A program made the position numbers and the translations under genes. Below the pieces are notes generated by a model that was not told where the DNA came from, did not search any database, and saw only the letters and a program-made list of their open reading frames with translations. Shown piece after piece: positions 25,079 to 32,855 of a stretch of 36,334 bases of DNA. The first letter of the stretch is position 1. Every line of letters starts with the position of its first letter. The DNA comes from Rickettsiales bacterium (lineage in GTDB: Bacteria; Pseudomonadota; Alphaproteobacteria; Rickettsiales; UBA3002), in assembly GCA_022763105.1 (NCBI GenBank), contig JALEGK010000032.1, forward strand, positions 1 to 36,334, written 5' to 3'.

Positions 25079-26071
25079 TTAAGCCGCGTCGCTGATTGCT
25101 TTTTCTTTAGCGGCTTCAGGTGAAATGCCTAAACGCTCAAAAAGCTTTTGGTCTGCTTCGGTTTGTGGGTTGGCGGTAGTCAGCAAAGTATCGCCGTAGA
25201 AAATAGAATTTGCGCCTGCTAAGAAGCACAGTGCTTGGGTTTCATCGCTCATCTCCTCGCGGCCTGCGGATAGGCGCACATGTGATGCGGGCATCATGAT
25301 ACGAGCAATGGCAATGGTGCGGATAAAATCGATAGGGTCGAGATTTTCAGCGACATCTAGCGGAGTGCCTTCGACTTTCACCAGCATATTGATTGGTACG
25401 CTTTGCGGGTGCTCTGGTTGGTTAGCTAACGTTGCAAGCATAGCGGCGCGGTCGGTGATGCCTTCGCCCATGCCAACAATACCGCCGCAGCAGACATTCA
25501 TGCCGGCATTGCGGACAAGCTCTAGCGTGTCCAGGCGGTCTTGATAGGTGCGGGTGGTGATGATTTCCTCGTAGAATTCTTCTGAGGTATCGAGGTTGTG
25601 ATTGTAGTAATCAAGCCCAGCATCTTTTAGCTGTGTGGCCTGATCTTCGCTGAGCATGCCAAGCGTGGCGCATGTCTCTAGGCCCAGCGCTTTAACGGAA
25701 GAGATGGTGTCGGTGAGTGCTTCCATGTCGCGGTCTTTTGGCGAGCGCCAAGCAGCACCCATACAGAAGCGTGTCGCACCTTGTTCTTTCGCGCGGTTGG
25801 CCGCTTCTAGAATGATATCTTTTTGTAGCAGTTTGGATGCTTTCAAGCCGGTATCGAAATGTGCGCTTTGCGGGCAATATTTGCAATCTTCCGGACAGCC
25901 ACCGGTTTTAATGCTGAGCAGCGTGCTCACCTGCACTTCGTTTGGGTTGAAGTGTTCGCGGTGGATAGTCTGCGCCTGAAAGATTAAATCATTGAATGGC
26001 AGGGCAAATAGATCGAGTGCCTCTTGGACTGTCCAATCATGGCGAATGGGTTGGCTGACTTGCGTTTGCAT
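25079..26071 (-). CDS. bioB: Biotin synthase
   Basis: A radical-SAM enzyme that inserts sulfur into dethiobiotin. C59, C63 and C66 ([10 protein letters not shown]) bind the [4Fe-4S] cluster. C103 (RFCMGAAWR), C134 (ETCATLGML) and C194 (NVCCGGIVG) match the three cysteines that hold the sulfur-donating [2Fe-2S] cluster in E. coli BioB; the neighbouring C195 replaces the usual serine. The 330-residue length fits. AGGAG lies before the ATG. It is the first gene of the leftward biotin unit, divergent from bioF across 49 bases, and depends on the Isc system encoded about 10 kb away. Confidence 0.98.
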   Translation of the reverse strand: MQTQVSQPIRHDWTVQEALDLFALPFNDLIFQAQTIHREHFNPNEVQVSTLLSIKTGGCPEDCKYCPQSAHFDTGLKASKLLQKDIILEAANRAKEQGATRFCMGAAWRSPKDRDMEALTDTISSVKALGLETCATLGMLSEDQATQLKDAGLDYYNHNLDTSEEFYEEIITTRTYQDRLDTLELVRNAGMNVCCGGIVGMGEGITDRAAMLATLANQPEHPQSVPINMLVKVEGTPLDVAENLDPIDFIRTIAIARIMMPASHVRLSAGREEMSDETQALCFLAGANSIFYGDTLLTTANPQTEADQKLFERLGISPEAAKEKAISDAA

Positions 26072-26093
26072 GCATTCTCCTGTAGCGTTTGGC

Positions 26094-26111
26094 CCATTAT
26101 CATAACTATGG
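26094..26111. promoter_or_regulatory. Divergent bio control region: overlapping -10 boxes and a BioR-like palindrome
   Basis: The 49 bases between bioB and bioF hold the perfect nine-base palindrome TTATCATAA (26097-26105). It differs by one missing base from the BioR operator TTATCTATAA known in alphaproteobacteria. The same bases form face-to-face -10-like hexamers, TATCAT rightward (26098-26103) and TATGAT leftward (26099-26104). CCAT (26094-26097) and ATGG (26108-26111) add an outer inverted repeat. No convincing -35 boxes are visible. One bound repressor could shut both bio units; no bioR gene is in the window. Confidence 0.4.
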
Positions 26112-26120
26112 AATTCAAAA

Positions 26121-27266
26121 ATGCCAGCACTAGACGATGTGCTAGAACAGCGGGTTGCAGCTTTTGAAGCGCAATCACTTAAACGCGAGCTTCGGGTGAG
26201 CGATCGTTCGGCTTTTCCGATGGTTAAAATCGGCGATAAGTCATTGATATCCTTTAGTTGTAATGACTATTTGGGGCTGTCGAATCATTCTGATGTATTA
26301 GACGCACTCAAACATACTGATGTGGCCGGATCGGGCGCGTCTCGTCTGATAACGGGCAATCACGAAGCTTATATGCGGCTAGAGCAGGCGTTGGCCGACT
26401 ATAAAGGCACAGAAGCGGCGTTGGTCTTTGGTAGCGGTTATATGGCTAATATTGGTATCATTCCGGCGCTGGTTGGGGCGGGTGATTTGGTGCTCTGCGA
26501 TAAGTTATCACATGCCTGCATTCTGGACGGTATTCATCTGTCTGGCGCAGCGCATAAACGCTTTGCCCATAATGACATGAACCATCTAGAGCAGTTGCTT
26601 GAGAAACATCGAGGTGATGCCAAGCATTGTCTGATTATCACCGAAACAGTGTTCAGTATGGATGGTGATTGTGCGCCACTTGCTGAGATCAAACGTCTGG
26701 CTGAAAAACATGATGCGTGGGTGATGAGTGATGATGCGCATGGGCTAGGTGTGGTGAAGTCTGAAGCAGTTGATATCCAGATGGGGACACTATCTAAAGC
26801 GCTGGGTTGTTATGGTGGTTATGTATGCGGTTCTAAAGCGTTGATAGATTATCTGATCAATTCGGCGCGTAGCTTTATGTTCACGACAGGGTTGCCGTTG
26901 GGCATGGTTCAAGCGGCGCATAAAGCGCTAGAGATAGTTGAGCAAGAGGTTGAGCGTGCAGACATTGCGCTGGGTAATGCGCGTTATTTTTCGGCACAAT
27001 TAGGATTGCCAGAAGCACAAAGCTGTATTGTTCCGCTCATTATGGGTAACCCTGAGTGGGCCACCAATGCTTCGACTACCCTATATGAAGAAGGGTTTTG
27101 GGTGAGTGCGATTCGCCCGCCAACCGTTCCTGTGGGTACGGCGCGATTGCGGTTTACCTTTTCTGCCCTACATAGTAGGCAACAGATAGATCAACTAATT
27201 GCATGCATTAACGCCCATGGATGGACTTCGAACACTCAGTATCAGCGGTTGGACGCAGCCTCATGA
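26121..27266 (+). CDS. bioF: 8-amino-7-oxononanoate synthase
   Basis: BioF condenses pimeloyl-ACP (or -CoA) with alanine to form KAPA. The 381-residue alpha-oxoamine synthase shows [12 protein letters not shown] (45-56), [12 protein letters not shown] (70-81), H131 in SHACILDG, D204 and H207 in SDDAHGLG, and the PLP lysine K226 in TLSKALG. The ATG has only a weak GGA upstream; an earlier ATG at 26108 is out of frame. The last 50 bases overlap the next gene in another frame. Confidence 0.97.
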   Translation: MPALDDVLEQRVAAFEAQSLKRELRVSDRSAFPMVKIGDKSLISFSCNDYLGLSNHSDVLDALKHTDVAGSGASRLITGNHEAYMRLEQALADYKGTEAALVFGSGYMANIGIIPALVGAGDLVLCDKLSHACILDGIHLSGAAHKRFAHNDMNHLEQLLEKHRGDAKHCLIITETVFSMDGDCAPLAEIKRLAEKHDAWVMSDDAHGLGVVKSEAVDIQMGTLSKALGCYGGYVCGSKALIDYLINSARSFMFTTGLPLGMVQAAHKALEIVEQEVERADIALGNARYFSAQLGLPEAQSCIVPLIMGNPEWATNASTTLYEEGFWVSAIRPPTVPVGTARLRFTFSALHSRQQIDQLIACINAHGWTSNTQYQRLDAAS

Positions 27267-27903
27267 TTTTTTGTCAGGGTTATTTCCTGACCTTCATGCG
27301 TTTGATTATGCATCACACCCTAATCTAGACTCGATTGAGCAAGCGATATCGCGTGATGCGGATGTGGTTATAGGGTGGTCGTTAGGTGGTATTATTGCGC
27401 GGCAATTGATTGCACGCAAAGCATTGCAGCCAAAAGCGCTTGTGCTGATTTCATCGCCATTTCAGTTTGTGAAAGACGAGGATGTGGCGCATGCCATGCC
27501 CAAGGACACATTCGATTTATTCTACAGCAATTACCGCGATGATACGCAGCGCACCGTTTCGCGCTTTGACGGGTTGATGGCAAAAGGTGATGTGAAAGCG
27601 AAAGATATTCTTCGCGGCATGCGTCATCATGCTCACGTGATGGATGCAGAGCGCTGGTTGCCGTGGATGGATTTTCTGGAAGAATATTCCGCTAAACACC
27701 ATGATTACTCGGCCTTGCCTGAAACCCTTATTATACACGGTAAGCAGGATGCGATTGTGCCGTATCAGCAATCGCTATTGTTATCCGATCAGCTAACAAA
27801 TGCTGAGCATGTCGCTTGGGAAGAAGCGGGCCATGCGCTGCATTTGCATGATGGTGATTTACTGCGTAAGCAAATTCACGATTTTGTAAAGAGGGCACTA
27901 TGA
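27217..27903 (+). CDS. bioH: Pimeloyl-ACP methyl ester esterase, BioH-like, N-terminally compact
   Basis: BioH removes the methyl group that BioC adds, ending pimeloyl chain synthesis. The triad is visible: S55 in GWSLGG, D178 in HGKQDAIVP and H206 in EEAGHALHL. The cap region sequence DDTQRTVSRF (108-117) closely matches DDFQRTVERF of E. coli BioH, which makes the assignment specific. I chose the ATG at 27217, since SISGWTQP is needed for the oxyanion hole; a TTG at 27199 is less likely. The protein is 228 residues against 256 in E. coli and lacks the first beta-strands. It therefore overlaps bioF by 50 bases. The usual HGWG is replaced by SGWT. Its stop overlaps the bioC start. Confidence 0.85.
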   Translation: MDGLRTLSISGWTQPHDFLSGLFPDLHAFDYASHPNLDSIEQAISRDADVVIGWSLGGIIARQLIARKALQPKALVLISSPFQFVKDEDVAHAMPKDTFDLFYSNYRDDTQRTVSRFDGLMAKGDVKAKDILRGMRHHAHVMDAERWLPWMDFLEEYSAKHHDYSALPETLIIHGKQDAIVPYQQSLLLSDQLTNAEHVAWEEAGHALHLHDGDLLRKQIHDFVKRAL

Positions 27904-28637
27904 TGCCATCATTACAGCCGCGATTTGAGCAAAGCGCGAAGCATTATACCGACGTTGCGATTCAGCAGCGCGAAGTCTGTGTTGCATTGTGGCGTATGGT
28001 AGCACCGCATATTTCTGCGAACGATCTGTTGCTTGATGTCGGCTGTGGTGATGGTGCGCTTGCTGGTATTTCACATCACTCACATCTGATCGGCATCGAT
28101 TTGGCGCATGCGATGTGTCGGGTGGCGGTGAATGACATGCCGTCTGCGCAATCTGATATGCATGATTTGCCATTAACGCATGAATCGGTAGATGGTTGGT
28201 TCTCATCATTAGCGTTGCAATGGAGTACAGCACCTGAGAAAGCAATGAACGAAGCCGTGCGTGTGACGAAGCGTGGCGGTGTAATTGCGTGCGCGACCTA
28301 TTTGGATGGTACGTTAAGCCAGTTGCATCAAGCAATGCGAGCGATTGATTATCCGGTGCGGCCATTTGCGTCGCTTGTCGATATGCAGCGCATGTTTGAG
28401 CGCGAAGATTTAACATATCTGGATCATCAGGTGATGGTGGAGACTGAATGTTTTGACGATGTGATGGCATTGCTAAAACATATGAAATCGATTGGAGCGA
28501 ATCGTTATTATCCGGCCGATCAACCCGTCATGTCGCGTGCGCAGCTGAAGCAACTTGGAGATCATTACCCAAAAACAGCAACGAGCATTGAAGCGGAATG
28601 GCATATTGGATTGTGGGTGTTTAAGGTTGGCGCATGA
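27900..28637 (+). CDS. bioC: Malonyl-ACP O-methyltransferase
   Basis: BioC methylates malonyl-ACP so that fatty-acid synthesis can elongate it to pimeloyl-ACP methyl ester. The 245-residue SAM methyltransferase has motif I at 44-52 (LLDVGCGDG), then LPLTHESVDGWFSSLALQW, which parallels LPLATATFDLAWSNLAVQW of E. coli BioC, and SIGAN in the C-terminal part where E. coli has GIGAT. The start is the first of two adjacent ATG codons, overlapping the bioH stop by four bases, with GAGGG upstream. Its own stop overlaps bioD by four bases. Confidence 0.95.
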   Translation: MMPSLQPRFEQSAKHYTDVAIQQREVCVALWRMVAPHISANDLLLDVGCGDGALAGISHHSHLIGIDLAHAMCRVAVNDMPSAQSDMHDLPLTHESVDGWFSSLALQWSTAPEKAMNEAVRVTKRGGVIACATYLDGTLSQLHQAMRAIDYPVRPFASLVDMQRMFEREDLTYLDHQVMVETECFDDVMALLKHMKSIGANRYYPADQPVMSRAQLKQLGDHYPKTATSIEAEWHIGLWVFKVGA

Positions 28638-29290
28638 GTAAACGGTATTTTATTGCAGGTATTCACACCGGAGTGGGTAAAACATTTTTTACCTGTCAGC
28701 TCACGCGACGGCTTATAGCAAAAGGTGTCGATGTGGCGGCTTATAAACCTGTTATTTCTGGCTATGATGATTCACCGCAGACAGATACCGCTTTGATAGC
28801 GGAAGCTCTAGGCACGACAGATCATGAAAGCATTTCTCCGTGGCGTTTTAAAGAGCCGCTATCACCACATATGGCGGCAAAATTAGAAGGACGTGAGTTA
28901 TCGCTTGGTGACATTGTAAGCTGGTGTCAGAAGCAATCGGGTGCGTTACAATTATTTGAAGGGGTAGGTGGTTTGATGGTGCCTTTAAATGATGAGGTGC
29001 TCGTTATCGATTGGATTCAGAGCATGAATATCCCGGTGATTCTTGTGGCATCAAGTTATCTTGGGGCAATCAATCACACGCTTATGTCATTAGAGATTTT
29101 GAAGCAGCGCCAAATTGACGTGGTGACAACCATTGTATCGCAAGCTGAGGAGTGTGTTGGGTTGGGCGAGACTTGTGATGCGATTCGCACATTTTCGCCT
29201 GCCGGATCAGACGTAATTGCGCTTGAGCGTATGGCAAAGTTAGATAGCACTTGGAATGACGCTAAGAGCTTGTTATCGCTATTAGTATGA
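28634..29290 (+). CDS. bioD: Dethiobiotin synthetase
   Basis: BioD closes the ureido ring of dethiobiotin from DAPA, CO2 and ATP. The 218-residue protein has the P-loop GIHTGVGKT at 9-17, the catalytic-type lysine K38 in YKPVISG, and EGVGGLMVPL, equivalent to EGAGGWFTPL in E. coli. It overlaps bioC and the following gene by four bases each (ATGA), so the rightward biotin genes form one coupled unit. Confidence 0.96.
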   Translation: MSKRYFIAGIHTGVGKTFFTCQLTRRLIAKGVDVAAYKPVISGYDDSPQTDTALIAEALGTTDHESISPWRFKEPLSPHMAAKLEGRELSLGDIVSWCQKQSGALQLFEGVGGLMVPLNDEVLVIDWIQSMNIPVILVASSYLGAINHTLMSLEILKQRQIDVVTTIVSQAEECVGLGETCDAIRTFSPAGSDVIALERMAKLDSTWNDAKSLLSLLV

Positions 29291-29976
29291 ACGATAAGCA
29301 GCCAAGCAACGATAACGAGAATAAACCGAGCATTCCTGAGCGCATGCATAATTTTTATGAGCGCATGATAGGGGTGAAGAGGCGCGTCGATCCGACTAAG
29401 GTGGATGGTCCGGTCTACAGCACCTTCAATGATCGCATGTTCGCATGCGTGCTTGATACAGCCATTATCTTCTTTTTGTTTCGTGATATTTTTGACTGGA
29501 TGACTGCATTTTTGTTTCAGGGGATGGAAACTAATTTTGACATTCCACCTGATTCGCCATTGGCGTATGCGAGTAATGAAGAGCAGATTCGCTACATTGT
29601 AGATCAGTTGTTTTCTACCGGTTTTGCCCAGATATGGTTGATTAACTCATTTTTTCAATCATTGCTTGTCGGTATCACCTTGGTGATTGTCTGGTCCTAC
29701 TATCACACCACACCGGGGAAGTGGTTGTTGGGGCTTGAATATGCGGATGAGAAGACGCTGACTCCTCCGACATTGGCGCAGTATATTAAGCGCTATGCCG
29801 GATTCTATTTGTCGATGACACCGCTCATGATTGGCTTTGCGTTTTTAGGGTTCACCAAGAAGAAACAGGCATGGCACGATAAAATTGCCGGAACTGTTGT
29901 GGTCTATAATAAGGAAGGCCACATTCTAAAGCGCCTGTATCGTTACCTGAAAGAGCAGTGGAAGAAAGGCTCTTAA
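29287..29976 (+). CDS. RDD-family membrane protein
   Basis: A 229-residue inner-membrane protein. After a polar N-terminus the RDD signature appears as NDRMFACVLDTAIIF with R50 and D57. Membrane helices are likely near 52-68, 115-138 and 172-190. The C-terminal KKKQAWHDKIAGTVVVY is the classic RDD ending. RDD proteins are poorly understood; some act as sodium/proton antiporters. It overlaps bioD by four bases and ends the biotin unit, sharing the TTAA at 29973-29976 with the converging Usp gene. A role in biotin or precursor transport is only a guess from position. Confidence 0.9.
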   Translation: MNDKQPSNDNENKPSIPERMHNFYERMIGVKRRVDPTKVDGPVYSTFNDRMFACVLDTAIIFFLFRDIFDWMTAFLFQGMETNFDIPPDSPLAYASNEEQIRYIVDQLFSTGFAQIWLINSFFQSLLVGITLVIVWSYYHTTPGKWLLGLEYADEKTLTPPTLAQYIKRYAGFYLSMTPLMIGFAFLGFTKKKQAWHDKIAGTVVVYNKEGHILKRLYRYLKEQWKKGS

Positions 29977-30449
29977 GCGAGCGACTCCATTTGCTCGTCG
30001 GTTAGATTGCCCGGTACCAGCATCATCGGGATAAGTAGCTTGGTGCCCGAATGATTCGATAGCCAGCTAATCACACGTCTGCCGCTGTTACTGCCTGGTG
30101 ATACACCCAATACCAGCATATTAGTGAAATAGTCTTCTTGAGTTTGCGCCAGGATTTCTTCTGCCGGATTACCGGAACGGATGAGCAAGGTTGGCTTAAT
30201 GCCTGTCAGCTCTTGCGCTTCATCGGCCATTGATTTGAGCAATTCCTCTGCTTCTGCGCGTTGCTCTTCTAACATTTTGTCAGCCACGCTTTGCAGGGTT
30301 TGCACATCAATCGGAGGCATGACGTGAAGCACATCGATGGAGATATTGCGCTTAGCGGCTTTCATGCAAGCAAATCGTAATGCCTTACGCGAGACATCGC
30401 TATTAGCAACGCATACAAGGTATTTTTGTTTTTCGGTTGTTTCAGTCAT
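29973..30449 (-). CDS. Universal stress protein (UspA)-like protein
   Basis: A 158-residue cytoplasmic protein with the Usp fold: KYLVCVANSDVSRKALRFAC at the start, then IDVLHVMPP, a helix-rich middle (VADKMLEEQRAEAEELLKSMA), and MLVLGVSPGSNSGRRVISWL. The ATP-binding pattern of Usp proteins is G-x2-G-x9-G-S/T; here the loop reads GVSPGSNSG with G115 and G119 spaced differently, so nucleotide binding is doubtful. It is the last gene of a leftward trio, 15 bases after the TIGR02186 gene. Confidence 0.88.
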   Translation of the reverse strand: MTETTEKQKYLVCVANSDVSRKALRFACMKAAKRNISIDVLHVMPPIDVQTLQSVADKMLEEQRAEAEELLKSMADEAQELTGIKPTLLIRSGNPAEEILAQTQEDYFTNMLVLGVSPGSNSGRRVISWLSNHSGTKLLIPMMLVPGNLTDEQMESLA

Positions 30450-30464
30450 GGGCGTTTCTCACTT

Positions 30465-31169
30465 TTAAATGCGCTGGAATAACCAGCCTGCAAACCAACC
30501 AATGCCAACAGCCAAAGCGACTGCGACAAGACCATATAAGACGCTGTGATTATGGGCAGCGTCGTAAACAAAGGCGTCAAATCCGGTTTTGTAGACCTGA
30601 ATTGGAATAGCCTGTGCGCCTGATAGTAACCCGTCAGAGAAGAGATAAATTTCTGCCGTATAGGTGCCGCGTGGCATATTATCTGGGAAAGAGAAGCGGG
30701 TTTTAAACAATGTCTCACCCATAAATTCGACGGTGCCGACTTCTTCGTCATACAGGCTCTTTTTGCGCAGTAATCGGTAGAGCGCTTCTTTATAGGGATC
30801 ACTGTAACTAGAGCTCGAATCGATAATATCTAACGGCGAATAGAGGCGGTACTGCCTGATATCTTTGAGTGGTTTGCTGCTGGCAACACCGTAAAACTCG
30901 GGCACATCATTAAAATACGCTTGCCCACTGTTAATCCAGATACCGGCGGTGCGTTCTTTCTTTCGTACGGTCATATCCATGGCAGGGCCGCGGATGACGA
31001 CAACAATATCACCCGGATCATTGCGTGCGCCGAAGAGCAGAATTTCGGTGCCGGTAAAGCCTGAGTGAATTTCAATTTTGTGGCTAGAGATATCGGATGC
31101 GATAGGTACTGCCAAAGCTGGCAGTGCGGCACATATCATGATCAAGCTTGCCAGTAATAGTCTCATCAT
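30465..31169 (-). CDS. TIGR02186-type alphaproteobacterial membrane protein
   Basis: A 234-residue protein with an N-terminal signal peptide (about 1-20, ending LPALA), a periplasmic beta-rich domain (SGFTGTEILLFGA, VVVIRGPAMDMTVRKKERTAG, WINSGQ) and a single C-terminal membrane helix at about 210-231. This matches what I recall of TIGR02186, a family largely confined to alphaproteobacteria and usually found beside a TauE/SafE permease. That pairing holds here, with the start overlapping the permease stop by four bases. Function is unknown; the pairing suggests an accessory subunit for sulfur-compound or anion export. An adjacent in-frame ATG at 31164-31166 is an equally possible start. Confidence 0.85.
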   Translation of the reverse strand: MMRLLLASLIMICAALPALAVPIASDISSHKIEIHSGFTGTEILLFGARNDPGDIVVVIRGPAMDMTVRKKERTAGIWINSGQAYFNDVPEFYGVASSKPLKDIRQYRLYSPLDIIDSSSSYSDPYKEALYRLLRKKSLYDEEVGTVEFMGETLFKTRFSFPDNMPRGTYTAEIYLFSDGLLSGAQAIPIQVYKTGFDAFVYDAAHNHSVLYGLVAVALAVGIGWFAGWLFQRI

Positions 31170-32086
31170 CGCGTTTCCTCCACGATGACAGAATAGACAT
31201 CTGCCGGTGTTACGAAGAGATTGTAGCCCAGCTTAATGGCAACACCCAGCACCATAGCAGCAAGTAAAGCCCTTAGTTGCTCGGCAGGTAGTTTTGCGCC
31301 AAGGCGCGAGCCGATTTGCGCACCAACGACGGAGCCGCCAAGTAGCAGAAGTGCAAGCACGACATCGACGGTTTGTGTGCTGATGGAGTGCAGCAGCGTT
31401 ACATTCGCCGTGATGAAGATGATTTGGTAAAGCGAGGTGCCGACCACGATAGAAGTTGGCATGCCCAGAATATAGATCATGGCAGGTAGCATGAAGAAGC
31501 CGCCACCGATTCCCATAATCGATACCATGACGCCGACGACTAAGCCGATAACGATAGGCACAATTGCGCTGATATAGAGTTTGGATTGGGTAAAGCGCAC
31601 TTTAAGGGGGAGTGAGTGTGCTAAATGATAGAGTTTGCCGTGTTTGCTGCTGGTTGGTTTGCGCAGTTTCATAATGGCGCGGCCGCTTTCAATCGCCATT
31701 AGACCGCCGATAGCACCTAAGAACACAACGTAAGATAATGAGATGACAAGGTCAATCTGGCCTAAGGTTTTGAGCCAGTTAAAAAGCTGCACGCCCAAAG
31801 TAGAGCCGACCAAACCACCGAGCAGCAGCAGGTTTCCCATTTTGAAATCGACATTCATGCGCTTCCAATGGGTCGCAAAGCCCGAGACGGATGCTGCAAC
31901 AATCTGGTTGGCAGAGGTGGCTACGGCTACTGTCGGAGGCACACCAATGAAGATAAGCAGTGGTGTCATCAGGAAGCCGCCACCGACGCCAAACATGCCA
32001 GATAGAATGCCAGTACCGCCGCCTAAAGCGAGGATGAGCAGGACATTAACCGACATTTCGGCGATGGGTAAATAAATCTGAAACAT
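31166..32086 (-). CDS. TauE/SafE (COG0730) permease, sulfite-exporter family
   Basis: A 306-residue polytopic inner-membrane protein made of two homologous halves. The glycine-rich repeat appears as MFGVGGGFLMTPLLIF (31-46) and again as MGIGGGFFMLPAMI (191-204), the hallmark of the family. Related proteins export sulfite, sulfoacetate or taurine-derived anions. The start MFQIYLPIAEMSVN agrees with the usual N-terminus of the homologues linked to TIGR02186. The C-terminus overlaps the TIGR02186 start (ATGA complement at 31166-31169). A promoter candidate lies upstream in the gap before tsaB. Confidence 0.93.
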   Translation of the reverse strand: MFQIYLPIAEMSVNVLLILALGGGTGILSGMFGVGGGFLMTPLLIFIGVPPTVAVATSANQIVAASVSGFATHWKRMNVDFKMGNLLLLGGLVGSTLGVQLFNWLKTLGQIDLVISLSYVVFLGAIGGLMAIESGRAIMKLRKPTSSKHGKLYHLAHSLPLKVRFTQSKLYISAIVPIVIGLVVGVMVSIMGIGGGFFMLPAMIYILGMPTSIVVGTSLYQIIFITANVTLLHSISTQTVDVVLALLLLGGSVVGAQIGSRLGAKLPAEQLRALLAAMVLGVAIKLGYNLFVTPADVYSVIVEETR

Positions 32087-32110
32087 AGTGTGCGCTTACT
32101 TGTATCTTCA

Positions 32111-32138
32111 CTTATAAGCGCCTGCGAGATGCATGCAA
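32111..32138 (-). promoter_or_regulatory. Candidate promoter for the TauE-TIGR02186-Usp unit
   Basis: On the minus strand TTGCAT (32133-32138) is followed after 16 bases by TATAAG (32111-32116). This places a likely start point about 15-20 bases upstream of the permease ATG. The -10 sits in the palindrome CTTATAAG. It is the only promoter-like pair in the 65-base gap after tsaB. Confidence 0.4.
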
Positions 32139-32151
32139 TCGCTAAGTCGTT

Positions 32152-32769
32152 TTATAGGTATGGTTTGGTGGGTAGCTTCGCATCGGGGGGGCGGAAGTAG
32201 TATGGCTTGAGCGATTCGACGGGCGTGCTATCTGGCTGCAAGGCCTGAATTAGTTGGGTTGCGTGCGGGCCTGCTTGAATGCCATCGGGGTGTTGGCCGA
32301 TGATGGTTGTGTCTGTGATAATATCCTCAGGTTTTAGTAGTGCGATTTCGTCGCTGGCTAACCACGCTGAGCCGTTTTGAGAGAATGACTGAGAGTAAAA
32401 CTCGCCTTTTCCGGCATTGAGCACGACTTGGATTGTATTATCTGTTCCCTCGTAACCATAGGCCGTGCATTCAAGTGAGGTAATGCTATGGCAGGCCATA
32501 TTCGGGTTGGCGAAGTGAATCATGCGGGCGACGGATAAGCCAATGCGCAGGCCGGTAAAGCTACCGGGCCCACTAGTAATGACTAATTTATCAATGGCTT
32601 GGTAGGGTTTCTTGTGGCTTTTTAGCAGCTCATTAACGGTCGGGACGAGCTGTTTTGCCTGCTGATGCGGTTCGCTGAATGTGTGTTCAAACACCTCATT
32701 GCCGATGCAAAGCGCTACAGACCCTAGGTTTGTAGAGGTTTCGATGGCTAAAATCGTCGGGTTTGACAT
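32152..32769 (-). CDS. tsaB: tRNA threonylcarbamoyladenosine biosynthesis protein TsaB
   Basis: TsaB is the partner of TsaD in making t6A37 in ANN-decoding tRNAs. The 205-residue protein has the ASKHA fold markers ILAIETSTNLGSVAL (6-20) and SGPGSFTGLRIGLSVAR, the most conserved TsaB segment. It is shorter than E. coli TsaB (231) and ends with YFRPPDAKLPTKPYL, close to the usual end. AGGA precedes the ATG. It is divergent from the phhB-miaB run, so two tRNA-37 modification genes (t6A here, ms2i6A via miaB) flank one control region. Confidence 0.94.
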   Translation of the reverse strand: MSNPTILAIETSTNLGSVALCIGNEVFEHTFSEPHQQAKQLVPTVNELLKSHKKPYQAIDKLVITSGPGSFTGLRIGLSVARMIHFANPNMACHSITSLECTAYGYEGTDNTIQVVLNAGKGEFYSQSFSQNGSAWLASDEIALLKPEDIITDTTIIGQHPDGIQAGPHATQLIQALQPDSTPVESLKPYYFRPPDAKLPTKPYL

Positions 32770-32791
32770 GGTGATTTCCTGAAAACATTTC

Positions 32792-32835
32792 TTGACCGGA
32801 ACAACCCACTAGCATTATTGTGCACCAACAACAAT
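32792..32835 (+). promoter_or_regulatory. Candidate promoter and inverted repeat between tsaB and phhB
   Basis: TTGACC at 32792-32797 and TATTGT at 32816-32821, 18 bases apart, form a plausible rightward promoter. The -10 is overlapped by an inverted repeat: ATTATTGT at 32814-32821 and ACAACAAT at 32828-32835 pair at seven of eight positions around a six-base centre. This could be an operator for an unidentified regulator or a leader hairpin. I do not recognise the motif. Confidence 0.4.
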
Positions 32836-32855
32836 CATAATTAAGGCAAGTGGTT

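Noticed and set aside
27199..27216. TTG start for the BioH-like gene
   Set aside because: TTG is a rarer start and adds only six residues without fold value; the ATG at 27217 is simpler.
20789..29976. Horizontally acquired island carrying the biotin and transporter genes
   Set aside because: There is no integrase, tRNA end, flanking repeat or visible compositional shift; genes are tightly packed like their surroundings.
30446..30802. Second minus-strand frame of 118 codons over the TIGR02186 gene
   Set aside because: It lies in another frame of a gene with signal peptide, terminal helix and operon coupling, and has no family features.
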